Assembly: GCF_905120475.1 (NCBI RefSeq)
Contig: NZ_CAJHOE010000002.1
Span: forward strand, 62,001 to 126,000
Direction: 5' to 3'
Length of the DNA: 64,000 nt
From: Campylobacter suis
Lineage (GTDB): Bacteria; Campylobacterota; Campylobacteria; Campylobacterales; Campylobacteraceae
The notes under the pieces were generated by a model. It saw only the letters and a list, made by a program, of their open reading frames with translations, made no database searches and had not been told where the DNA came from. How positions within the stretch are numbered: position 1 is the stretch's first letter; every line of letters begins with the position of its first letter. Both the position numbers and the translations under genes were made by a program. Below are positions 58,876 through 64,000 of the stretch, piece by piece.

Positions 58876-59430
58876 CTATAAGTTTGCAAATTTTATAACT
58901 TTAGCACCGCAAATTCTTGCATAGTCTTTTACATCAAGCACGATAGATCTATCAAGCAAGCCTGCATTAAAAGCTATCTCATCAAATCTTTTGAATAAAT
59001 TTTCATCAACAACAAGCATTAACTTTTCATGAAAGCTAAATGGCGGTATCGAGCCAATGACACAGTCAGTTAGACTCGCTATCTCCTGGGTGCTTGCCAA
59101 AGACGCTTTTTTGCCACCAAGTTCAGTTGCCAAAGCATCCAAATCCGCCTTATGATCAGCAGGCAAGACAGCTAAAACATAAACTCTACCATTTCGTCCG
59201 CTAGGCTGCGTGGCATCAAGGCGTAAATTTTGAGGTACCACACAAGGCGTGTCTATCTCATTTACACCTTTAACACAGCACACCAAAGCTTTTGCGCCTT
59301 GCCCCAAGTGAGTTCCCCTAGCCTTAGCCACAAGCTCACTAGTCCCAGCATTTTCATGCTCTAGCACTCTAAATTTTGTACTGCTTTGCGTTAAAAAAGT
59401 TTGTAAATTTTTAAAAATTTTCTCACTCAT
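58876..59430 (-). CDS. YbaK/prolyl-tRNA-deacylase family protein
   Basis: A 184-residue protein of the YbaK/ProX family, which hydrolyse misacylated tRNA (often Cys- or Ala-tRNAPro). Family blocks are GTHLGQGAKALVCCVKG (with the key lysine), and IGSIPPFSFHEKLMLVVDENLF. Longer than typical YbaK (about 160). Exact substrate not decidable. Its ribosome-binding site follows a 10-bp hairpin. Confidence 0.85.
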   Translation of the reverse strand: MSEKIFKNLQTFLTQSSTKFRVLEHENAGTSELVAKARGTHLGQGAKALVCCVKGVNEIDTPCVVPQNLRLDATQPSGRNGRVYVLAVLPADHKADLDALATELGGKKASLASTQEIASLTDCVIGSIPPFSFHEKLMLVVDENLFKRFDEIAFNAGLLDRSIVLDVKDYARICGAKVIKFANL

Positions 59431-59441
59431 ATTTATCCTTT

Positions 59442-59474
59442 TTAGCCTAGTATCATAACATTTCTAGGCTAAAT
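59442..59474 (-). promoter_or_regulatory. Hairpin before the YbaK-like gene
   Basis: TTTAGCCTAG (59442-59451) pairs with CTAGGCTAAA (59465-59474), a perfect 10-bp stem. On the minus strand it lies between the rubrerythrin stop and the AAGGA of the YbaK-like gene. It lacks a U-tail on that strand, so it is not a standard terminator. Confidence 0.5.
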
Positions 59475-59494
59475 TTTGCTTTTGAGTGAGTGCT

Positions 59495-60139
59495 TTAGCC
59501 CAGAAATTCTCGTTTAAAGTATTCTCGCTCAGCCTTACACAATGGACAGGCTCCAGGTGCTTTTTTGCCACGATGAACATGTCCGCACACTTCACAAACC
59601 CAAGTCTCCTCTTCATCACTAGCAAAAAATCCCTCTTCATCAAGCATCTTTTTAAGCTCTAAATACTCTCTTTCATGCTCAACCTCAACTTTACCTATAG
59701 CTGTAAATAGCCTTGCTATGGCTTTTTTATCTTCATCAGTTGCTATCTTTGCAAAGTCTGGGTACATTGTTGTATGTTCATAGTTTTCTCCAGCCGCAGC
59801 GTCAAGTAAATTTTTATCAAGCTTGTCAATAGGATCATCTATAAGCTCATGATAGGCTTTAAACTCGGCTCTTGCGTGCCATTTTTCATTTTCAGCAGCC
59901 TCATAAAAATGCTTTGCTATGGCATGATAACCAGCTTCTCGTGCAAGATCACCATAAAGCTCATACTTGTTTCTGGCTTGTGATTCGCCAGCAAAGGCTT
60001 TCATCAAATTTACAGCCGTTAGGTCTTTTGTCGTGCAAACCATCTCTTCACCGCAACAAACAAGCTTGCCACCACCAACTTTTTGAACCTCTACTTCGTT
60101 TCCGCATTTTTGGCACTTATATGTTTCATACTGTCTCAT
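59495..60139 (-). CDS. rrc: Desulforubrerythrin (rubrerythrin with N-terminal desulforedoxin domain)
   Basis: A 214-residue three-domain protein. Residues 1-36 form a desulforedoxin-like site with Cys9, Cys12, Cys28 and Cys29. Residues 38-165 form the four-helix di-iron domain (FAGESQARNKYELYGDLARE; later EVEHEREYLELKK). The C-terminus is a rubredoxin with CEVCGHVHRG and CPLCKAE. The C. jejuni homologue is known as a peroxide reductase. It protects this microaerophile against hydrogen peroxide. Confidence 0.93.
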   Translation of the reverse strand: MRQYETYKCQKCGNEVEVQKVGGGKLVCCGEEMVCTTKDLTAVNLMKAFAGESQARNKYELYGDLAREAGYHAIAKHFYEAAENEKWHARAEFKAYHELIDDPIDKLDKNLLDAAAGENYEHTTMYPDFAKIATDEDKKAIARLFTAIGKVEVEHEREYLELKKMLDEEGFFASDEEETWVCEVCGHVHRGKKAPGACPLCKAEREYFKREFLG

Positions 60140-60330
60140 GTCTGCTCCTTTTAAGAATTTAATTTATTTTAGCTCAATATTTATCAAAATAGTATAAAAT
60201 TTGAGAATAATTAAAAAATATACTCAATTTTGGCTCCAAACTATATTTTATTTGACACTTAAATTTTTACTCACTTCTAAAAAATTTAAAAAATTTTTGG
60301 TACAATCATATCAAAATTTAAAGGACAAAG

Positions 60331-61341
60331 TTGAGAAATAACCTCATCATAGTATATATCGCGAGTTTTGTTGTTGTTGCGGCTGGATTAAAGGCAGCCA
60401 ATGTCGTTGTTTTGCCGTTTTTAATAGCTGTGTTTATAGCTATCGTCATATCGCCTGCGATTGATTTTTTGATGAAATTTCAACTACCTCGCATAGTTGC
60501 GTTTGTGATCGTTGTAGCTGTTATATTCTCAGCACTTGGCTTTATAGGCAATGTTGTGATAAAGACGATAAATGGGCTTGTCGGACACTTACCAGAACTG
60601 CAAGTAAAATTTAATGCATTTAGCCAAAGTATGGCACTTTTTGCCTCAAAATACGGACTTGAAATGAGCAACATCTTGCAAAATGACTTTGATCCAAATA
60701 AAATTTTTAATACACTAACCCAGCTTTTACGAAGTAGCACCGAGATCCTTACAAAGAGCTTTTTTATATTTTTACTCATTACATTTATGCTATTTGAAAA
60801 GCATATTTTTGTTCAAAAAGTGGAGTATTTTGCAAGTAAAAATGCAAGCGCACAACATATAGTTGATACCTTTATATCAAACCTAAAACGATACCTTGCG
60901 ATAAAATTTTTAGCTTCATTTGCTACGGGGATTATAGTTTGGATAGGTCTAAATGTGCTTGGGGTTGCCTATGCCCCGCTTTGGGGTGTCGTAGCATTTG
61001 TGCTTAACTTTATACCAACTATCGGCTCTATAGTCGCAGCCTTGCCAGCTATCTTAGTTACACTACTTTTAAATGATTTTGCAACTATATTTTGGGTCAT
61101 TTTACTTTATCTAGCAACAAATATAATAATAGGCAATTTCATAGAGCCAAAATTTCTTGGTCGCGGGCTTGGGATTAGCACATTAGTCGTGTTGCTTAGC
61201 TTGCTTTTTTGGGGATTTTTATTTGGTATAGGAGGTATGTTTCTTGCCATACCACTTACTATGAGTCTTAAAATAGCATTTGATACAAATCCAAACACAA
61301 AATTTATAGCTGTCTTATTAAGCGATAAGGTGCAAAGCTGA
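60331..61341 (+). CDS. AI-2E family transporter (second of two)
   Basis: A 336-residue membrane protein of the same family as that at 25578. About seven or eight helices; the C-terminal half has GVAYAPLWGVVAFVLNFIPTIG and FLFGIGGMFLAIPLTMSLK. It begins with TTG at 60331, 5 bases after AAAGGA; no ATG is better placed. Substrate unknown. Confidence 0.85.
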   Translation: MRNNLIIVYIASFVVVAAGLKAANVVVLPFLIAVFIAIVISPAIDFLMKFQLPRIVAFVIVVAVIFSALGFIGNVVIKTINGLVGHLPELQVKFNAFSQSMALFASKYGLEMSNILQNDFDPNKIFNTLTQLLRSSTEILTKSFFIFLLITFMLFEKHIFVQKVEYFASKNASAQHIVDTFISNLKRYLAIKFLASFATGIIVWIGLNVLGVAYAPLWGVVAFVLNFIPTIGSIVAALPAILVTLLLNDFATIFWVILLYLATNIIIGNFIEPKFLGRGLGISTLVVLLSLLFWGFLFGIGGMFLAIPLTMSLKIAFDTNPNTKFIAVLLSDKVQS

Positions 61342-61343
61342 TA

Positions 61344-61372
61344 AGCCCCCAAAATAGGGGCTAAAATTACAT
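61344..61372. terminator. Terminator between the second AI-2E permease and the racemase
   Basis: AGCCCC (61344-61349) pairs with GGGGCT (61357-61362) between convergent genes. Confidence 0.65.
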
Positions 61373-61381
61373 AAAGATTGG

Positions 61382-62062
61382 TTATTTTAAACTAAACTCA
61401 ACGCCAGCTTTTGCAAGCTCAAGTGTAGCGTCGATAAATTTATCCTTTTTGTCTGCAAATGGCATAAGGATAGGAATTTCCGTGCAAGCGGCTATATACA
61501 CATCTGCTTGGATGTCATTTATAGTTTTATTAAAAAGTTCTGTGTATGCGGCGGTATTATTTGCCTTAACACCTTTATAAATGCAGTCCATTATGTCATC
61601 TAGCTGGTTTTTACTAATATCTGCTATCTCAAACCCTTGAGCTTCAAGGCGCTTTGAATAAATTCCAGCCTGAGTTGTGCCAGTTGTTGCTATAACGGCG
61701 ATTTTTTTAGCATTTGGAAAATTTTTCCTGATAGCAGCAACGGCAATATCTGCAATATGTAAAACATTAACACCGCATTCACTAACTAATCTATCCGCAA
61801 AATAGTGAGCAGTATTACAAGCTATGCAAATAGCCTCACAGCCAGCACCCTTAAGCCTTAATGCCGCCTCTTTCATAAACGGATATGGATCAGCCCCACC
61901 ATGTAAAATATAAGCCGTACGATCTGGAATTTGCGGGTAGTTGTCTATAATGATAGGTATATTATCTTGATCTTTTTTAGCATTTGTAAGCTCTACCATT
62001 TTTGAATAAATATCAATAGTAGCAAGCGGTCCCATACCGCCTAAAATACCTATTCTTTTCAA
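61382..62062 (-). CDS. Asp/Glu/hydantoin racemase family protein (probable aspartate racemase)
   Basis: A 226-residue two-base racemase. The catalytic cysteines are Cys82 (IACNTAHYF) and Cys193 (AACTEIPIL); the start GILGGMGPLATID is characteristic. Its neighbours, dcuA and aspA, handle aspartate and fumarate, which supports aspartate as substrate: D-aspartate may feed aspartase after racemisation. It follows dcuA behind a terminator that may allow read-through. Confidence 0.87.
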   Translation of the reverse strand: MKRIGILGGMGPLATIDIYSKMVELTNAKKDQDNIPIIIDNYPQIPDRTAYILHGGADPYPFMKEAALRLKGAGCEAICIACNTAHYFADRLVSECGVNVLHIADIAVAAIRKNFPNAKKIAVIATTGTTQAGIYSKRLEAQGFEIADISKNQLDDIMDCIYKGVKANNTAAYTELFNKTINDIQADVYIAACTEIPILMPFADKKDKFIDATLELAKAGVEFSLK

Positions 62063-62074
62063 ATTTTACTCCTT

Positions 62075-62105
62075 AAAAAAGAGCCAAGAGAAAAATCTCT
62101 TGGCT
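62075..62105 (-). terminator. Terminator after dcuA
   Basis: Minus-strand hairpin AGCCAAGAGA with TCTCTTGGCT (arms 62096-62105 and 62082-62091), loop TTTT, then six T. The racemase ribosome-binding site follows at once. Confidence 0.85.
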
Positions 62106-62112
62106 ATAAATT

Positions 62113-63456
62113 TTATAAAAGAACTGGTGCGATTATAAAGCCTAAAACGACTGAAATAGTAACCATAATGGTACCAGGGATAAAGAACGAGTGGTTGATG
62201 ATAAATTTACCAACCTTAGTTGTTCCAGTATCATCCATAGCGATAGCACCAAGTGTAGTTGGGTATGTAGGAAGCACGAAAAGTCCAGAAACAGCTGCAA
62301 ATGAAGCAACTAATATCCAAACATCTTGTGCATTTTCAGGACCAGTCATACCAAGTGCTGCCGCAACTGCTGGCATCATAACACGAGTTGTAGCTGCTTG
62401 TGAGTATAGTAAGCAGCTTAGGAAGTAAAGTGCGATTGCTAGAACAAATGGATACTGAGTAACCACATCTTTTGCAACCTCTTTAATGCCATCAAGGTGA
62501 CCATTAACAAATGTAGTTCCTAGCCATGCAATACCAAGGACGCAGATGCACGCTTGCATGCCACTTTGGAAAGTACTAGTTGAAAGCAACTTACCAGTAT
62601 CTACCTTACATAAAACTGTTATCAAAAAGCCGATAGTTAGCATAAAGCTGATAATAGCTAGGTCGCGTGAAAGGATAGGCTTTTCAACCAAGCCGATACT
62701 TTTTGAGATAGCAAGAGCATAGCAAACTACCACAAAAACGCCGATAGCAAAGATAGCAACTGATTTTTTAGCATAAGGTTTTAGCTCAGTATATTCAGCT
62801 TCTTTAACTTCTGCAACGAGACCCTTTGCCAATCTTTCTTGATAGATAGGATCTTTTGAAAGGTCAAGATCGTAAAATTTATTCACAAAAAGTGAAGTTA
62901 GTATCATAGCTACAAATGTCGTAGAAATGCATATAAATAGCAACATCGGATAACTAACACCTAGCTTTTCACAAACACCAGTCATCGCAACGAAAGCCGC
63001 TGAGATAGGGCTAGCTGTGATAGCCACTTGGCTTGATACGACAGAAAGTGCTAGCGGTGCAGATGGCTTAATGTTTTGACCCTTTGCAACCTCTGTAATA
63101 ACTGGAAGCATAGAAAACGCAGTGTGTCCAGTACCAGCAAGTATCGTAAGAAAATATGTAACTACTGGCGCTAGGATATTTATCTGCTTTGGATTTTTGC
63201 GTAAAATTTTAGATGCTACTTGCACTAAATAATCAAGTCCGCCAGCCACTTGTAACGCTGTAATAGCAGAGATAACAGAAGCGATGATAAGAATAACATC
63301 CATTGGGATATCCTTCATATCTACCTTCATGCCAAGCATTGCCAAAACGATAACGCCAAGACCACCAGCGTAACCAACCCCCATACCACCAAGGCGAACG
63401 CCAAGATAGATGCCACCAAACAGAACTATAAGTTGCAGTATCAACATTAGATCCAT
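62113..63456 (-). CDS. dcuA: Anaerobic C4-dicarboxylate transporter DcuA
   Basis: A 447-residue antiporter with about ten to twelve helices, exchanging fumarate, aspartate or succinate. Blocks include IYLGVRLGGMGVGYAGGLG near the N-terminus, ILAGTGHTAFSMLPVI, LVNKFYDLDLSKDP-like loop (here FVNKFYDLDLSKDP) and VLPTYPTTLGAIAMDDTG at the end. Next to aspA, it allows aspartate uptake, deamination to fumarate and succinate export during fumarate respiration. Confidence 0.94.
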   Translation of the reverse strand: MDLMLILQLIVLFGGIYLGVRLGGMGVGYAGGLGVIVLAMLGMKVDMKDIPMDVILIIASVISAITALQVAGGLDYLVQVASKILRKNPKQINILAPVVTYFLTILAGTGHTAFSMLPVITEVAKGQNIKPSAPLALSVVSSQVAITASPISAAFVAMTGVCEKLGVSYPMLLFICISTTFVAMILTSLFVNKFYDLDLSKDPIYQERLAKGLVAEVKEAEYTELKPYAKKSVAIFAIGVFVVVCYALAISKSIGLVEKPILSRDLAIISFMLTIGFLITVLCKVDTGKLLSTSTFQSGMQACICVLGIAWLGTTFVNGHLDGIKEVAKDVVTQYPFVLAIALYFLSCLLYSQAATTRVMMPAVAAALGMTGPENAQDVWILVASFAAVSGLFVLPTYPTTLGAIAMDDTGTTKVGKFIINHSFFIPGTIMVTISVVLGFIIAPVLL

Positions 63457-63487
63457 TTCAAGCTCCTTGTTTTAAAATAATTAATAC

Positions 63488-63520
63488 AAACATAATGATA
63501 ATACTTTTATCATTATGTTT
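63488..63520 (-). promoter_or_regulatory. 14-bp perfect palindrome between aspA and dcuA
   Basis: AAACATAATGATAA (63488-63501) and TTATCATTATGTTT (63507-63520), spacer TACTT. It is AT-rich and contains ATAATGATAA, like a Fur-type half site; it could also act as an mRNA hairpin between the two genes. Confidence 0.6.
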
Positions 63521-63540
63521 TCTTTAAATTCACTAAAAAT

Positions 63541-64000
63541 TTACTTTACCATACTTGGGTTAAGCATATTTTTAGGTTCTAGAATTTTATCGATCTCCTC
63601 TTTGCTTAGATATCCACGCTCTAAGCAAATATCTCCGACCGCTTTACCTGTTTGAAGTGCCTCTTTTGCTATTGAAGCTGATTTTTCATAACCGATATGT
63701 GGGTTAAATGCTGTTACGATACCAACTGAGCCAAGAACTGACTTCAAGCAAGCTTCTGGGTTTGCAGTCAAGTTTTTAATAGCTTTCTCACTTAGCGTTT
63801 TCATCGCATTTTCAAGGATAACGATAGAGTTAAATAGTCCATACGCTATGCCTGGCTCAAACGCATTTAGCTCAAATTCTCCACGCTCAGAGCAAAGCAT
63901 AATAGTGACATCGTTGCCGATAACTTCATAGCAAGCCTCGCCGACTACTTCGCATATTACTGGGTTTACCTTACCTGGCATGATAGAGCTACCTGGTTGC
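63541..64000 (-). CDS. aspA: Aspartate ammonia-lyase, C-terminal part (runs off the right edge)
   Basis: About 152 residues are visible. The first residues in the window read QPGSSIMPGKVNP, the signature of the aspartase/fumarase superfamily (GSSxMPxKxN). The later CLERGYLSKEEIDKILEP is the typical C-terminus. It converts aspartate to fumarate and ammonia and is the major catabolic route for aspartate in the genus. It precedes dcuA on the same strand. An internal Met at 63981 is not the start. Confidence 0.93.
   Translation of the reverse strand, partial: QPGSSIMPGKVNPVICEVVGEACYEVIGNDVTIMLCSERGEFELNAFEPGIAYGLFNSIVILENAMKTLSEKAIKNLTANPEACLKSVLGSVGIVTAFNPHIGYEKSASIAKEALQTGKAVGDICLERGYLSKEEIDKILEPKNMLNPSMVK

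Noticed and set aside
60140-60330. Possible PerR box in front of desulforubrerythrin
   Set aside because: The region is very AT-rich and no symmetric element stood out, despite the biological expectation of peroxide control.
25578-61341. The two AI-2E-family permeases as evidence of quorum sensing
   Set aside because: The family name reflects early work; members move varied substrates, and no luxS or lsr-type gene is nearby.

Overview
The window is chromosomal DNA from an epsilonproteobacterium, almost certainly a Campylobacter outside the C. jejuni/coli pair. Evidence: AT-rich sequence full of AAATTT and TTTTAAA words; promoters with a clear TATAAT -10 but usually no -35; a tmRNA whose tag reads ANNVKFAPAYAKVA; a desulforubrerythrin; an FbpABC iron system; and gene neighbourhoods recalled from C. 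jejuni (ybaB-PDZ-ispA-tkt; fabG-acpP-fabF-accA; carbonic anhydrase-MscS; Bax inhibitor-secG-frr-pyrE; aspA-dcuA-racemase). The species cannot be fixed from sequence alone.

Layout. 1-2402 (-): ybaB, PDZ protein, ispA and the start of transketolase. 2539-6001 (+): infA, then the alpha operon rpmJ-rpsM-rpsK-rpsD-rpoA-rplQ behind a structured leader. 6194-11867 (+): pyrG-recJ, then a NifU-like protein, a TPR-like protein, murE and panD. 11915-18164 (-): a small unknown gene, the fatty-acid block accA-fabF-acpP-fabG, a lipoprotein, an isochorismatase-like hydrolase and gpmI. 18239-21093 (+): mraY and murD, separated by a secreted SnoaL-like protein with its own near-consensus promoter. 21167-23374: tRNA-Phe and tmRNA face each other across two wrecked integrase genes. 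23413-27329: HPt protein, ruvB, lipoprotein, AI-2E-family permease and sodB. 27357-32145 (-): a compact operon of beta-carbonic anhydrase, MscS channel, a previously missed 49-residue acidic protein and two tandem diguanylate cyclases. 32284-36925 (+): Bax-inhibitor protein, ThiD2-like protein, secG, polysaccharide deacetylase, frr, pyrE and an RDD protein. 37109-42458 (+): Na+/H+ antiporter, moaC, DUF493 protein, a long helical protein and ilvD. 42510-45990 (-): fbpABC with a Fur-box candidate. 46133-56741 (-): map, secY and the S10/spc ribosomal cluster. 57043-61341: a decayed Sel1/Hcp-like gene, an ATPase, a YbaK deacylase, desulforubrerythrin and a second AI-2E-family permease. 61382-64000 (-): Asp/Glu racemase, dcuA and the 3' part of aspA.

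Most of the window is core housekeeping. The accessory interest lies in the tRNA-Phe/tmRNA junction, where two island left ends seem to have collapsed onto each other; the c-di-GMP operon with its acidic microprotein; genes slotted into conserved operons (SnoaL-like, ThiD2-like, NodB-like); and RNA structures or palindromes in the alpha-operon leader, between rpsH and rplF, between aspA and dcuA, and upstream of ilvD and fbpA. No CRISPR array, complete mobile element, restriction system or secretion cluster is visible. Comparisons with C. jejuni are from memory, not from a search.
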